Notes: generated by a model not told the origin, from the sequence alone. Positions 8,956 through 19,427 are shown, counted from the first letter of the stretch. The stretch is 58,613 bases of DNA from Lacticaseibacillus pantheris DSM 15945 = JCM 12539 = NBRC 106106 (GCF_001311175.1 NZ_BBAI01000014.1:1-58613); one strand, 5' to 3'. Translations and numbers: made by a program.

Positions 8956-9015
8956 AAATACGCCACGGTAACGATACCGGCTGTAGGGCCGGCGACGAAC
9001 CGTGGCGTATTTTTG
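8954..9015. terminator. Bidirectional terminator between MarR and MFS genes
   Basis: AAAAATACGCCACGGT (8954-8969) pairs with ACCGTGGCGTATTTTT (8999-9014), with an inner GCCGG hairpin. It serves the converging marR-like and MFS genes. Confidence 0.88.
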
Positions 9016-9034
9016 GTTACCGTATTATGATGCG

Positions 9035-10211
9035 TTATTTGTCGGTGCGAATCAGCCACAGTGTCAGTAACAAAGCCGCGGCGTCTAGGATAATCCCGCC
9101 AATTGGCGTGCTGAGGAGACCCCAATGGTTGAGTAGTTGCCCACCGCCAAAGCTTCCAGCCATTACGCCAACGTTAAAGGCGGAGATGTTGAGTGCTGAG
9201 GCGAGCGGGGCGTCCTCGGGGTACCGTTCTTCCGCGACCTGCATGGTAAAAAGTTGTAGACCGGGAACGTTCATAAAGGCGAGGAGCCCCATGACGAGTA
9301 GTAGTGCGAGCCCCAGACCGGTATAACGGAGGCCAAAAAGCATGGCAATCATGACCAGGGTGAGGGCGGCAAACATAATGCTCAGTGCCTGTAGCGGTCG
9401 ACGGTTAGCGAGTCGTCCACCCAGCGTGTTCCCGATGGCTACGGCAATCCCGTAAATTAGCAGTAGAATGACGCTGATGCCGGCACCAAAGCCCATTCGG
9501 CGGAGAATGGCGCTAATGTAGGTGTAGACGGGGAAGCTGGCGCCGTAACCCAATGCAGTAATGATGAGTCCAGCTAGTAGCCGTGGTTCACGAATTAGTC
9601 GCAGGACGGCCCCGCGGCGTGGTGCGGCCGGTTGAGTGAGGTCGTTGGGCACGAGCCAGTAGTTGGCGAGCAACGCGACCACGCCCAGCCCGGCGATAAA
9701 GACAAAGGCCAACCGCCAGCTCGCATGTTGGGCGATGAACGTTCCCAAAGGCACACCGGTGACAGTGGCAACGGTCAGCCCGGTGAACATGGTAGCAATG
9801 GCGCTGGCCCGCTTGTCGGCGCTGACCACGTCAGCGGCAATGACCGTGGCGACGGCCATAAACAGCCCGTGGGCCAGCGCGGCAATCACCCGCCCGACCA
9901 GTAACAGGGCAAAGTTGGGTGCGATGGCCGTCACGAGGTTACCAATGATAAATGTCAGCATGACGGCTAACAGCAACGTTTTCCGTTGGTAGCGGCTGGT
10001 GATCGCGGTGAGGACGGGTGCACCCACCATGATGCCAGCGGCGTACACGGATACGGTTAGTCCGGCGGTACTGAGGCGAATGCCAAAGTCGCTGACGATG
10101 AGGGGCATCACCCCAACGCTAATAAATTCGGTCATGCCGATAGCAAAGGCACTGAGCTAATGCCAGTAGCGTCCAAGTAGCAGTGCGGGTGGTATTAGTA
10201 GTGGTTTCCAT
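9035..10211 (-). pseudogene. MFS transporter (AraJ/drug efflux type), one frameshift near the N-terminus
   Basis: About 392 residues with twelve membrane helices, the DHA1-type signature FVIAGLGVVALLANYWLV between the halves, and the start context IGMTEFISVGVMPLI that is typical of AraJ/YdhP-type efflux proteins. Translation should start at ATG 10211 (METTTNTTRTATWTLLALA), preceded by GGAGGAAAG. One extra base near 10150-10158 breaks the frame between ALA and SAFAIGMTEF. As written, only a start at 10135 inside the first helix is available. It is divergent from an HxlR regulator at 10316, the usual arrangement for a redox- or aldehyde-responsive efflux gene. Confidence 0.88.
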
Positions 10212-10315
10212 TCTTTCCTCCAATACGTGTGCTTGTGTTACTTACGAAATACAAGTATATTGGATAGGCACATTAATACAACTACGCACTTTTTGGTGCC
10301 TATGGAGGGGAAAGC

Positions 10316-10687
10316 ATGACGACATATAATATTGGGGTTGAAGCCACCATGGATATCATCGGGGGCAAGTGGAAAACCATCATTTTATGCCACCTGCGCC
10401 ACGGCATGATGCGGACGGGTGAGTTGCGCCGTGCCATTCCCGCAATTACGCAAAAAAATGCTCACGCAACAGTTACGTGAGCTAGAAAATGACGGTATCG
10501 TGCATCGCGAGGTGTACGAGCAGGTGCCACCGCGCGTTGAGTATTCGCTGACGGAGCGGGGTGAGAGCCTCAACCAAATTTTGAGTATGTTGTGCACGTG
10601 GGTGAAGAGAATATCGATGAGCGGCGGGCGTGTGGCGAAGACATTCAGTTGGTACACCGTGACGACGTGGCGTTAGCGCCCAGATAA
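10316..10687 (+). pseudogene. HxlR family transcriptional regulator, two frameshifts
   Basis: Winged-helix HxlR protein of about 123 residues: MTTYNIGVEATMDIIGGKWKT, then the recognition segment TQKMLTQQLREL, the wing VPPRVEYSLTERG and a C-terminal CTWGEENIDERR. The start ATG follows TGGAGGGGAAAGC. The first break is an A7 run at 10452-10458 where six A give ITQKMLTQQL. The second is a missing G near 10602-10606 where an extra G gives CTWGEENIDE. A nearly identical stretch of 75 bp recurs in the relic at 13189-13356. The gene is divergent from the MFS gene and probably controls it. Confidence 0.85.
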
Positions 10688-10690
10688 TAG

Positions 10691-10755
10691 CGAAAGAGGG
10701 TACCCAGCCTATTCAACCGATACGGATTGATTAGACTGGGTACCCTCCTTTGTTT
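10691..10755. terminator. Terminator between HxlR and GNAT genes
   Basis: GAGGGTACCCAG (10696-10707) pairs with CTGGGTACCCTC (10736-10747), followed by CTTTGTTTG. It separates the convergent HxlR and GNAT genes. Confidence 0.85.
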
Positions 10756-10814
10756 GTCCTTAGGGAGTTTGACTTACTCACTACCGCTAGCGATGGGGTG
10801 GGAATCAGAGCCTG

Positions 10815-11258
10815 CTAAGAACGCCGCATTGTTAGCACTGGGTATGCCCGTCCTTGTTCGTCCAGCGCGTTGCGATTAACCGTGTGAAACCCCATGTGCT
10901 CATAAAATCCGCGTGCTTGTGGATTCTGTTCGTTGACAATCACTGTGTGCAGATCAAACCGGTGGATAGCGAACTGCAAAAGTTGGCGGCCGATGCCCTG
11001 GCCGCGGTTTTCTGCCGCCACGAATAGCATTTCCAGCTTGTCACCTTTAGTACCTAGGAATCCAATAGGCCGCTTGCTGGAATTGCGGGCAATTACCAGC
11101 ACCGGGACGCTTTGCAGAGCCTCAGGAACGTACTGCTTGATTTCAAGAATGGTGGCATTATCCAGGAAATGGTGCGTTGCTCGAACTGATCCTTCCCAAA
11201 GCTGCACTAATTGGCCAATCAGGCGCGAAGGTCGCTGCGTACAAACAATAATTTCCAT
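10815..11258 (-). CDS. GNAT family N-acetyltransferase
   Basis: A 147-residue acetyl-CoA-dependent acyltransferase. The acetyl-CoA loop is visible as VAAENRGQGIGRQLL (R/QxxGxG/A, residues 81-95), followed by the C-terminal VNEQNPQARGFYEHMGF strand-helix that packs against CoA. The acceptor is unknown; the YjaB-like layout is common in LAB. The start ATG is preceded by GTGAGGATTAATAGTC. If the upstream TetR gene is read through its proposed frameshift, its stop lies only five bases before this start, so the two would form an operon. Confidence 0.9.
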   Translation of the reverse strand: MEIIVCTQRPSRLIGQLVQLWEGSVRATHHFLDNATILEIKQYVPEALQSVPVLVIARNSSKRPIGFLGTKGDKLEMLFVAAENRGQGIGRQLLQFAIHRFDLHTVIVNEQNPQARGFYEHMGFHTVNRNALDEQGRAYPVLTMRRS

Positions 11259-11263
11259 GACTA

Positions 11264-11875
11264 TTAATCCTCACGTTCATTGGGGCTAATTGGCATGCGC
11301 GCATTATTGTGTAAATCAACACTGCCGAGCGCGGCCGATGTTGCGTCCTGCATCGTCCCTACCAGCAAGTGAATGTCGCTAGGCGCTCTTGTTGCCCATG
11401 TAGCAACCACTCGCGCCAAATACCGTATACACCAGCGCTCATAAACTTCGCCCAGTATCTTTTGGCCGTCGGGTCCAGACCGTCCCAGTGCCGGTTGTTG
11501 TCATAAAAGCGGCGCATGTTGCCATCGAACAGTCGCTGAATGATGTACTCGTAATTGCGTCGTTCCGCCAGTGATAGTGCCGCGCCCATTTCCTCGAAAA
11601 ATTGCTGCATATCGGCAATTTTGGCGTCTGTGGGTACACGCTCAATCACGTCGTCGAACAGATGACTGATACGTGGGGCAAAGTATGCCCGCAAGATATC
11701 CTCCAAGGTGTCGAAATTACGATAGTAGGCCATCCTGCTGACACCAGCGCGCGCCACCAGTTCGGTCACCTTAATCTCGGCCAGTGGTTTTTTTCTCCAG
11801 TAGTTGTAACAGTGCCGTTGTGAGGTAGTTAATGGAGTCCTCACGAATCTGCTGCGCATGTTTGGTCGCTGACAT
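11264..11875 (-). pseudogene. TetR family regulator, two probable frameshifts
   Basis: N-terminal TetR helix-turn-helix: MSATKHAQQIREDSINYLTTALLQLLEKKPLAEIKVTELVARAGVSRMAYYRNFDTLEDIL. The frame breaks at an A7 run on the coding strand (11788-11794), where six A give LEKKPLAEIKV. The C-terminus is confidently read to HGQQ near 11390. A one-base gap there would continue as APSDIHLLVGTMQDATSAAL and end at 11264, just before the GNAT start; the present frame ends at 11359. It is divergent from the reductase at 11998 and is a likely repressor of it. The C-terminal extension is inferred. Confidence 0.8.
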
Positions 11876-11997
11876 TACAATTTATCACTCCTGTCACAGA
11901 TGCGTTGATTACGCTTGTTTCACGAATGGCATCAGTGTACATTAACATCACTGCCGTTACAAGTGTATCGCGGCTAAAAAAATAAGGAGGAATCAAT

Positions 11998-13044
11998 ATG
12001 TCTGAAAAACAACTCGTTGTTGTCACCGGTGGTAGTGGTTTTATTGCCAGCCACATCATTTTACAATTGCTACAGCAAGGATACGCGGTGCGGACCACTG
12101 CTAGGTCAATTGCTAAGCGGCCATTGATTGAGCAAATGTTGCGGAAGGGTGGGGTGAGCGACTTGTCCGCACTCGAAGTCGTTGCTGCCGACCTGACGCA
12201 TGAAGACCCGTGGGATGATGCCATCGCTGGTGCCAGTTACGTCATCCACGTTGCCTCCCCAACTCCGACCCTGAACTTTAAAAACGAGGACGAGATGATT
12301 CGGCCCGCCATTAATGGCGTTTTGTACGTGCTACGTGCTGCTAGCCGACACCACGTAAAGCGTGTCGTTCTGACGTCCGCGTACGGCGCCATCTTTGCAG
12401 GACACCCCGAGCGCAATACTCCATTTACCGAGGACGTGTGGTCTGACCTCAGTGCCAAGGGGGTTCACCCGTACCAAAAATCTAAAACCATGTCCGAACG
12501 TGCGGCGTGGGATTTTATTGCCAAAGATGATAGTGGACTGGAACTAGCTACGGTCAATCCGGTTGCGGTGATGGGCCCCGTGCTCGCCGACGATTATTCC
12601 CATTCCAATATCCAAATTCAAGAAATGCTCGCGGGCAAGACGAAGATGGTGCCACGCGTTAATTCAGGCTACGTTGACGTGCGTGATGTTGCCAGTCTGC
12701 ATATTTTGGCCATGACTCAGCCCGCTGCTGCTGGCCAACGCTTCCTGGCGACTACCGGTGAAATCTACTCAATGCTCGAAGTGGCGAACATTCTGCGTGA
12801 GGCGTTTCCGGATTTTGCCGATAGATTGCCGACTAAGACCATCCCCACTGCTGTTCTCAAATTAGCGGCTAAGGCAAATCCGATGCTACGGATGGTTGCT
12901 TCGGTTGCGGATAAGTACGCTGAGACTAGTGACGCCAAGGCGGTTAAACTACTGGGGTGGTATCCACGTTCCGCAAAGGAGTCCATTATTGCAACCGCCC
13001 AATCCATGATTGATCTGGATGTGGTGTCCGCAGACGCTGACTGA
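11998..13044 (+). CDS. NAD(P)-dependent epimerase/reductase, dihydroflavonol-4-reductase type
   Basis: A 348-residue extended short-chain dehydrogenase. The nucleotide motif TGGSGFIASH (residues 10-19) lies in the first strand-helix, ADLTHEDPWDDAI follows, and the catalytic YxxxK appears in the segment HPYQKSKTMSE. The family includes aldehyde and ketone reductases of the DFR/carbonyl-reductase group; the substrate is not deducible. ATG follows AATAAGGAGGAATCAAT, a strong ribosome site. It is divergent from a TetR gene, so induction by a substrate-like ligand is plausible. The frame is intact. Confidence 0.9.
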   Translation: MSEKQLVVVTGGSGFIASHIILQLLQQGYAVRTTARSIAKRPLIEQMLRKGGVSDLSALEVVAADLTHEDPWDDAIAGASYVIHVASPTPTLNFKNEDEMIRPAINGVLYVLRAASRHHVKRVVLTSAYGAIFAGHPERNTPFTEDVWSDLSAKGVHPYQKSKTMSERAAWDFIAKDDSGLELATVNPVAVMGPVLADDYSHSNIQIQEMLAGKTKMVPRVNSGYVDVRDVASLHILAMTQPAAAGQRFLATTGEIYSMLEVANILREAFPDFADRLPTKTIPTAVLKLAAKANPMLRMVASVADKYAETSDAKAVKLLGWYPRSAKESIIATAQSMIDLDVVSADAD

Positions 13045-13100
13045 TTTTTTTTCGGTGACGGCAACACCAGGGCAAAATTGCGCGGGTTTCGCCGGTCAGC

Positions 13101-13147
13101 CATTATTTCCCGGGTAATAAGACTCACGCCTAGATTATTGGCGGGAT
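13101..13147 (+). repeat. Left copy of ~47-bp repeat bounding the 13-19.6 kb island
   Basis: Starts CATTATT, contains the near-palindrome around CCCGGG, then CGCC-AGATTATTGGCGGG. The same order of motifs, in the same orientation, occurs at 19509-19556. Together they flank the lower-GC segment that ends in an integrase remnant. Confidence 0.5.
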
Positions 13148-13188
13148 AGATTCGCTTCGATTAGTGCGTGTGTAGTTTCCGTTCTTCT

Positions 13189-13356
13189 CGCGTATGCCAT
13201 TTACGCCGCGGTAAGATGCGCCCAGGCGAACCGCTTCGGGCCATTCATACAATCACGCAAAAAATGCTCACGCAACAGTTGCGTGAGCTAGAAAATGAGG
13301 GTATCGTGCATCGCGAGGTGTATGGCCAGGGACCACCACGTTTTGTGTATTGGTAG
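13189..13356 (+). pseudogene. HxlR regulator relic
   Basis: A degraded internal fragment of an HxlR gene. It reads CHLRRGKMRPGEPLRA, then TQKMLTQQLRELENEG and VHREVYGQGPPRFVYW before a stop. It lacks the N-terminal recognition part and everything after the wing. The central 75 bp are almost the same as the HxlR gene at 10316, so this is probably a decayed duplicate. Here the A run has six bases and the frame is correct, which supports reading the seven-A run at 10452 as a one-base gain. Confidence 0.75.
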
Positions 13357-13399
13357 CCATGAGTTCTAGTTAAAGTCGGGTTCACCATGAGCATTGTGA

Positions 13400-13729
13400 T
13401 TAGTTGAACCAAATGTGACTCAGCAACGTACTCAGGCCGGCTGCACGGTTGTATTGGTCCTTCACTGAAGGCGTACGGTAGGTGGCTTGGTATAGTGGTA
13501 GTAACGCGTCCGGCATAGAGATATCGGCTACGGTGTAGTTGAGAATTAACCGCGCTATGTGGGGCGCAATTTGGTCGACGGCCGTCCGTCTTTGCAGTCG
13601 CGCTAGAGCCTCGTTTAACTCGTAGTTTAGTGGTTGTTGGGACCGTACGTAGTCAGTAGCCAGGGCCTTTTTGATTAAGGTAGTCAGCTCCGTGCTCGTT
13701 GGGTATGGTTCTGCATCACTGGTTGGCAT
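13400..13729 (-). CDS. Bacteriocin immunity protein-like (enterocin A immunity type)
   Basis: About 109 residues, helical, no membrane segment. The pattern (TSTELTTLIKKAL..., a central IAPHIARLILNYTVADI helix and a late YNRAAGLSTLL helix) resembles the four-helix enterocin A immunity family, which protects producers or imitators from class IIa bacteriocins. Similarity is weak and judged by eye. The start at 13729 (MPTSDAEPYP) is preferred because the longer N-terminus looks non-native. No bacteriocin structural gene is visible next to it, so it would be an orphan immunity gene. It lies within the island. Confidence 0.5.
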   Translation of the reverse strand: MPTSDAEPYPTSTELTTLIKKALATDYVRSQQPLNYELNEALARLQRRTAVDQIAPHIARLILNYTVADISMPDALLPLYQATYRTPSVKDQYNRAAGLSTLLSHIWFN

Positions 13730-13859
13730 AACATCAGCTCCATGATTAAAAGTAGTTTGTATTGTCACCAATAGTCTGGCCCTGGGCCGAAAGTAGGTCA
13801 ATGCCTAATCACGTATTACCCGGGAAATAAACTACTTGTTCGATTAACTCACAGAATTC

Positions 13860-13982
13860 AGGACAATACGCTTTATGGAATGTATTGCAGTACCAACATC
13901 AAATATACTGCTGCTGGAATGTGCCACTGATGTGCCACCTCAACGATTAAGACTGCGGTTACTTTGGCAGTCTTATTTATTT
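13860..13982 (+). other. Non-coding stretch with GTGCCAC repeats and a terminator-like hairpin
   Basis: Two copies of GTGCCAC at 13921-13938 are followed by the hairpin AAGACTGC/GCAGTCTT (13949-13974) and a T-rich tail. The same GTGCCACT word occurs at 19449 just after the integrase remnant. Repeats of this kind can be arm-type sites at phage or island integrase loci, so this may be the debris of an attachment region. No gene is supported. Confidence 0.4.
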
Positions 13983-14014
13983 GGAATATGCTTTTACCGA
14001 ATTTGCTTGGTTCA

Positions 14015-14410
14015 TTAGACCTTTTCGTATGCTTCCTTAATTCGCGCTAGTGCCCGTCGTTGCCTCTTATTCACCCCCTGACTAGTCTTATCGGTGTGGC
14101 TACCGATTTCCACGTCGTTCAGTTCAGAATAGTAGTATTGATACAACACCATCTTATCAGCTGTGGAAAGGGTTGCAATGGCCGCGGCAAGACGTTCGTT
14201 CTCGAAGAATTCAAGGTGATCAACTCCATCATCGGTCAAAAGAAAGTCTTCAAGATGACCAGGCTCGGCAATTTCTTCCAACAACCATTCTTCGAGTGGG
14301 GTTTCCTTGACGGTATTAAGGTATTTTCGATAAATGTTGATTCGCTCGTTTCGGAGAACTTGTTGCATGTATCTGATAAACGTACGAGATACTTTGCGTT
14401 CGCTACTCAT
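14015..14410 (-). CDS. Sigma-70-like helix-turn-helix protein
   Basis: A 131-residue protein that resembles small sigma-70-family or sigma-like regulators of mobile elements. The N-terminal half (RTFIRYMQQVLRNERINIYRKYLNT) looks like a core-binding helix pair; the C-terminal half has ATLSTADKMVLYQYYYSELNDVEIG, then a recognition-like helix QGVNKRQRRALARIKEAY, the shape of sigma region 4. The start at 14410 (MSSERKV) is chosen because GAGGT lies about eight bases upstream; an in-frame ATG at 14455 exists but lacks a site. It sits in the island beside transporter genes with lower GC content. A specific target promoter is not evident. Confidence 0.65.
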   Translation of the reverse strand: MSSERKVSRTFIRYMQQVLRNERINIYRKYLNTVKETPLEEWLLEEIAEPGHLEDFLLTDDGVDHLEFFENERLAAAIATLSTADKMVLYQYYYSELNDVEIGSHTDKTSQGVNKRQRRALARIKEAYEKV

Positions 14411-14648
14411 AATACTGACCTCATGAGCTAAATGATTTGCTTTCGGCACATGCACAAACGGAAATCAAGAGCTGAAATGAAACCGAATTTGATTTTTCCG
14501 AAATTTAGCAACCAAAGAGCAAAACAAAACCACCAAGCCGAGATGGCTAGGCGGTTCATTAAAGATGTCCATAATAAGTTTGTGGTGCCCTCGTGGAAGA
14601 ACATAAGCTGTGCTAATCTGTAGGGCTCACGCAGCGTGAATCAACAAA

Positions 14649-17365
14649 CTAATCAACAGATTTAAGAGCTTCTAGCATGTCTACGCTTTGAATCTTCCGG
14701 TTCATCATGAACATCACAATCAGAGAAAATACAATTGTTAAACCGACAGAAATGATAATGTTGATCCAAGTTAGACCAGGCGCTACCATTGCTGTCGCAG
14801 GAGGGAGAAGCGCCATAATGTATGCGTGAAAAGCGTATCCCACCCCAATGCCGACTATGATCCCCGCACCGGTTAAGATATTGGTTTCACGATAGATATA
14901 CATTAGCACCTCCTTAGGATAGAAGCCGAGCACTTTGAGCGTGGATAATTCACGCACCCGCTCTGACACATTGATATTGGTTAGCGTGTATAACACGACC
15001 AGCGAGAGCAGTGAAGCACTAAGCACCAAGACAAGGATTAGGTTGTTCAGATTACTTAAGATGTTAGTGATTGTCTTCTTAGTTTCCTTAGACTGGACGG
15101 TTTGAACGGCCGCGCTTGTCCGGTTGAATTTGGCAGCAAAAGCATTCACAGATTTGTCCGTGGCATGTTTCAGCGTCACTAGATATGCGTTAGCGGTGAC
15201 TTTAGTGTCGTAAACCTGATTGTAATATGCTTTGCTCATGTAGATGGAGTGCCCAGCATACATCTTTGTAATACCGGCTACCCTTATTTTGTGACTGGTT
15301 CCATCAGCTTCTTTGATTGTGAACGTGTCACCAACATTAACATTTTGAAGCTTGGCGAGTTTTTGCGATACGATTGCGCCATTATTGCTGAGGGTCATCT
15401 TTTTATTTGTCTTGTAGTCCCTCAATTTGATATATCGATCAAGTTGAGAGGCCGAACTTGGGACAATTAGAGAGATGTCTTCACGCGAGTTAGAGTCGTT
15501 ATCTGTTGCGTAAACATTGGCAAAGTGAGCCGAGCTGTAATGCTTGACAGTGTTTGATTTGGTAATAGTCTCTCGAGCAGAGGTGACCTCACTTTTTTTC
15601 AGCATTAGGATTGTACACAGTAACAAGATCGTACTGGCTAATTTGGCCGAACTGGCGGTCAATAATCGTGTTTAGCGAATCGCGAATCCCAAAGCCGGTG
15701 ATCATCAGCGCGGTGGCCCCTGCAACTCCAATGATGGTCATGAGCATGCGTCCCTTATAGCGGAATAAGTTACGCGCGGTGACTTTATGGGAAAAACTCA
15801 TTCTCATCCAGATTGGCGTGATGCGTTCCAACAAAATTAGTGAGCACTGACGGGGGGCTTTGGCAACATGAGCTCAGCGGTGATCGTCTTTAGGGAAGAA
15901 TGTGCGGCTAGCCAAGAGGCCAGTACCGTCGAGAATAGAGCGAGGGCGAAGCCTGCAGCAATGAATTCCGGATGCAGTGCTAGTTGGAGATTCGAGAAAT
16001 TAAAGTTGGCGGTGTACGCGCGGAAGATGATTCTTGCAACACGAGTAAGCCGAGAATACTACCAAGCACCGTACCTGTGACCGCGGTGGTGACGCTGTAG
16101 ACAAGGAACTCGCGCATGACTTGGCCTTTAGTGTATCCAAGTGCGCGTAAAGTCCCCATCTCAATACGCTTTTCTTCAACCATTCGACGCATTGTAGTGA
16201 AGCTGACCAAAATTGCAATCAGGAAGAAAAATGCAGGGAAAGACTTGCCGAGTGCGTCAATGCGCGCGGCATCTTCGCCATAATTGTTGTAACCCTCGTT
16301 GAAGTCGTTACGGCTAGCAATCGTTAGCGTTACATCTTTTAACTGGCGCTTTGAGGACTTGGCTTCTGTCAGCTTGCCTCTTGCATCTTTGAGGGCCTGC
16401 TTTTGCGTCTTCAATTTCGCCCGCTGCTGATCCAGCGCTTGCTGTTTGATCGTCAGCGTCGCAACGGTACTCGAGGATTGAGCAGCTTTAGCTTGGATCA
16501 TCTGGGTGTCTAGTTGCGATTGCGCAGCAGAGAGCTCTGTTTCTGCGTTGGTGATGGCCGTTGTGTTTTTGGCAATATTCGTTTCAGCGTCGTTAATTTG
16601 TTTTGTTAAATCTTGGCGAAGTTTTGCGACGCGCGCCCGATTGCGTCGGTTAAGTTTCTTTTGCAGTTTATCCACTTGCTTAGTTGCATAGTGTTCATAG
16701 GCCGTGGAATAGGCGGCACCTTTGGAATTAGTAAATGCTAAGCGGGCAACGTTCGGTTTGGTGCTAGAAAATGCCCCAGTGGTGGTATAGGCAAAACCGT
16801 ATAAAGTACCGCTACCAAGGCTTGTCGAACCGAGGCTGTCCTTCTTTAGATACTCTGTTGAGGTGGCAAAGCCAACGATGGTAAATGTTTTGTGTGTCAG
16901 CCCAGTGCTGCCATTAGACTTGCCGGCGGCTACGGTAATATGATCACCGAGCTTGTATTGACCACGGAGCTTGTCACTTAACACAATTTGTTTAGCAGTG
17001 GTCGCCCTGTGCCCTTTAGTGATGGTCAATTTAGATAATGTTTTAGGATTACTTTGAACACGCAGCGCATGCTTGGTGTTCTTAATTACGGTGTCCGTTG
17101 TATAGCCGAATTCGGTCTTTTTGATGCCCGCAAGATTTTTAATCGCCGTTCGATCTTTTGTGCTCAAGCTCACGGTTGATGTGACTTTAGCATCTGCAAG
17201 CTGCTCGGTGTTGTATGCGGTTTGAGCGGTTTTGCGCATATTTGGTCCGGTGACGTTCAACCCAATTAAGACGAAGACGCCCAGCATCAAAAGCGCTGAT
17301 ACCGAGATATACCTTGCAAGAGACATTTTGAATTCGCGCGCAATATTTTTGTTCAGCATTTTCAT
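14649..17365 (-). pseudogene. FtsX-family ABC transporter permease, three frameshifts
   Basis: A large permease of about 905 residues: N-terminal helix, a long extracellular region with a coiled coil near residues 205-310 (repeating Lys/Gln/Ala heptads), three helices, then a second FtsX domain ending in MNRKIQSVDMLEALKSVD. It would pair with the ATPase at 17376 as a MacB/YtrF-like exporter, often for antimicrobial peptide resistance. Three breaks split the frame: a missing base near 16038-16042, a run of six G at 15852-15857 that needs seven, and a coding-strand A7 run at 15593-15599 that needs six. Codon use is AT-richer than the flanking genes, which suggests transfer. Confidence 0.88.
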
Positions 17366-17375
17366 CAATTATCGC

Positions 17376-18080
17376 CTACCATTCTAATTCGGCAACCGGA
17401 GTTGGATTCTCGTTGCGGGTGTCTGCTTTTACTTGACCGTCAGCTATTTCGATGACATGATCAGCCATCGGTCGAATCATTGAATTATGGGTCACAATAA
17501 TCACGTTTTTACCGGATTTACGCGTGAAATCTTGAAATAATTGTAAAATCTTTTTGCCCGTGTGATAGTCTAGGGCGCCAGTTGGTTCATCAGCCAATAA
17601 TAGATCAGGATTCTTCGCAATCGCGCGGGCAATCGCGACGCGTTGTTGTTCACCGCCTGAAAGTTGGGCGGGGAAGTTCTGGGTACGCTTCTCTAGGCCG
17701 ACAGCAGTCAAGGCTTCTTCGGCTGGCATGGCTTGATCTGCAATTTCGGATGCTAATTCAACATTTTCGATAGTCGTCAAGTTTTGCACCAGGTTGTAGA
17801 ACTGGAAAACAAAGCCGACCTGTTTGCGGCGATAAGTTGTTAATCCACGTGAATCGAGTTCGCCAAGCTCAACCCCATTCACATTTACCGTGCCACTGGT
17901 CAGATGATCCATTCCACCAAGCACGTTGAGTAAAGTTGACTTGCCAGCTCCAGACGCGCCGAGAATGATAGTGAGTTCACCGGGAGCAATTTCAAAGCTG
18001 ATATTCTTGTTTGCGGTAACAGCGTGATCGCCACTACCATAAGTTTTAGTTTCATTTTGTACTGAGATGAAAGATGTCAT
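17376..18080 (-). CDS. ABC transporter ATP-binding protein (MacB/LolD type)
   Basis: A 234-residue ATPase that would power the FtsX permease immediately downstream. Walker A is GASGAGKST, the signature is [14 protein letters not shown], Walker B is [12 protein letters not shown], and the switch His is in VTHNS. Length and motifs match LolD/MacB-type ATPases that drive mechanotransmission rather than substrate passage. The ATG follows GGAGGGAAAAATCA. Its promoter may be TTGACA at 18190-18185 with a poor -10. The divergent TetR gene at 18210 is the likely repressor. The frame is intact. Confidence 0.93.
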   Translation of the reverse strand: MTSFISVQNETKTYGSGDHAVTANKNISFEIAPGELTIILGASGAGKSTLLNVLGGMDHLTSGTVNVNGVELGELDSRGLTTYRRKQVGFVFQFYNLVQNLTTIENVELASEIADQAMPAEEALTAVGLEKRTQNFPAQLSGGEQQRVAIARAIAKNPDLLLADEPTGALDYHTGKKILQLFQDFTRKSGKNVIIVTHNSMIRPMADHVIEIADGQVKADTRNENPTPVAELEW

Positions 18081-18209
18081 TGATTTTTCCCTCCAGCCGG
18101 ATAATAATGGACAACGTGTTAATCAAACTACTCAATTATTAAATCACATGCTGTGCTAAATTCTATGACCATTTATTTGAAAAGTGTCAATTAAACAGAG
18201 GAGGTTGAC

Positions 18210-18821
18210 ATGCCAACACATCAAGAACAGATTGCGAAGACTAATGCGGCGATCTTAAACGCGCTGGTTACCGTGGGGAAAACTAAATCATTAAACCAAA
18301 TTACCGTGAGTGATCTAACTCGTCTTAGTGGTATTAGTCGAGGGACATTTTATTTGCACTACCTTGATAAAGATGATTTGGTCACAAAAGTTAAGGATAG
18401 TATTTCTTCTAAATTTCAGTTGATGTTAGATACCGGAATTGACGGTACCATGAACTATCAAGACTTAAGTGTCGGTCAACCGTATCCTGTAATAGAAGAT
18501 ATTGTTGCTTTTGCGGCTGAGAACAAAGCAATGCTTAGCTTTCTTTTCGGCCCCAATGGTGATCCGGCTTTTGCGACGTCGATTACAGCGATGCTTCAAA
18601 AATCAATTTTAGGCGAACTAAAACGGGTTAAAGGCGAGGCCACGTTTATAAGGGACTTACCCCAAGAATATGCGTTGTGCATAGTTACGAATGCCATCAT
18701 GTCAGTTCTTCTTACCTGGCTGTCGGGTGATGATTTGTTGTCAGAAAACGAGCTATCAAAAGTGATTATGCGGGCATTGTATTTATCACCGTATGATTTG
18801 CTTGGGATTACTGCTCGGTAA
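18210..18821 (+). CDS. TetR/AcrR family regulator
   Basis: A 203-residue regulator. The helix-turn-helix (NQITVSDLTRLSGISRGTFYLHYLDKDDLV) lies at residues 30-60, and the C-terminal domain with IVAFAAENKAMLSFLFGPNGDP is typical of the Gram-positive TetR subgroup with a DhaS-like C-terminus. The ATG has AGAGGAGG upstream. It is divergent from the ATPase-permease pair and probably controls it. Codon use is AT-rich, like the rest of the island. Confidence 0.9.
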   Translation: MPTHQEQIAKTNAAILNALVTVGKTKSLNQITVSDLTRLSGISRGTFYLHYLDKDDLVTKVKDSISSKFQLMLDTGIDGTMNYQDLSVGQPYPVIEDIVAFAAENKAMLSFLFGPNGDPAFATSITAMLQKSILGELKRVKGEATFIRDLPQEYALCIVTNAIMSVLLTWLSGDDLLSENELSKVIMRALYLSPYDLLGITAR

Positions 18822-18897
18822 CTTTTCAATTTAGTACTTCCAGATATATGTTTACAATTTTCTATAAGTATCTGGTATCCTCAAGCTCCAATACGAA

Positions 18898-19427
18898 ATG
18901 GAGGAGTCAGTTGTTGATGATTGGGTTATTGATTTCAAGTGGACAGACGTTGACCTCGAAGCTAAGACCGTGAACGTCAATAAGACCATGGACTATCACA
19001 ACCGCGACTGGTTTGAAACGCCCGCACTAAAGACCGCTGCCAGTCGCCGTACCGTGGCGCTTGATGATGATACCGTGGCGTGCTTAGGCGTGTGGCAGGC
19101 CGTACAAGCGGCGATGGTGAATTCCGAGTGGGTATTCTCACGTGATGGGATTCCGTGCTTTGAACAGCAATTCATTGATATTGTGGGCGCGTACAGTACA
19201 CTCGCCAAAGTTCAGCGAATTACTGTGCATGGCCTCCGTCAATCGCATGTGTCGCTGTTGATTAGCCTCGGTGAAAATCCACTCCAGAGCAAAGAACGTC
19301 TGGGGCATGAAGACATCGAAACGACACTCGGCACCTACGGTCATCTCTACCCCAACAGTAACTTTGAAGTCGCAAAAAAAAGCTCAACGGGATATTCTCC
19401 AAGGAGGTACCCGATGAGCCAACATAA
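18898..19427 (+). pseudogene. Tyrosine recombinase (integrase) C-terminal remnant
   Basis: A C-terminal piece of a phage or island integrase. The box II motif HGLRQSH (H-x-x-R) and the downstream LGHEDIETTLGTYGHLYP, with catalytic His and the Tyr nucleophile, are present. The N-terminal arm-binding and core-binding domains and the first catalytic Arg are gone; homology begins near FKWTDVDLEAKTVNV. At 19374 a run of eight A breaks the frame; six would give VAKKLNGIFSKEVPDEPT and stop at 19427. The fragment sits beside the right-hand ~47-bp repeat and so marks the island's probable integration end. Confidence 0.85.
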
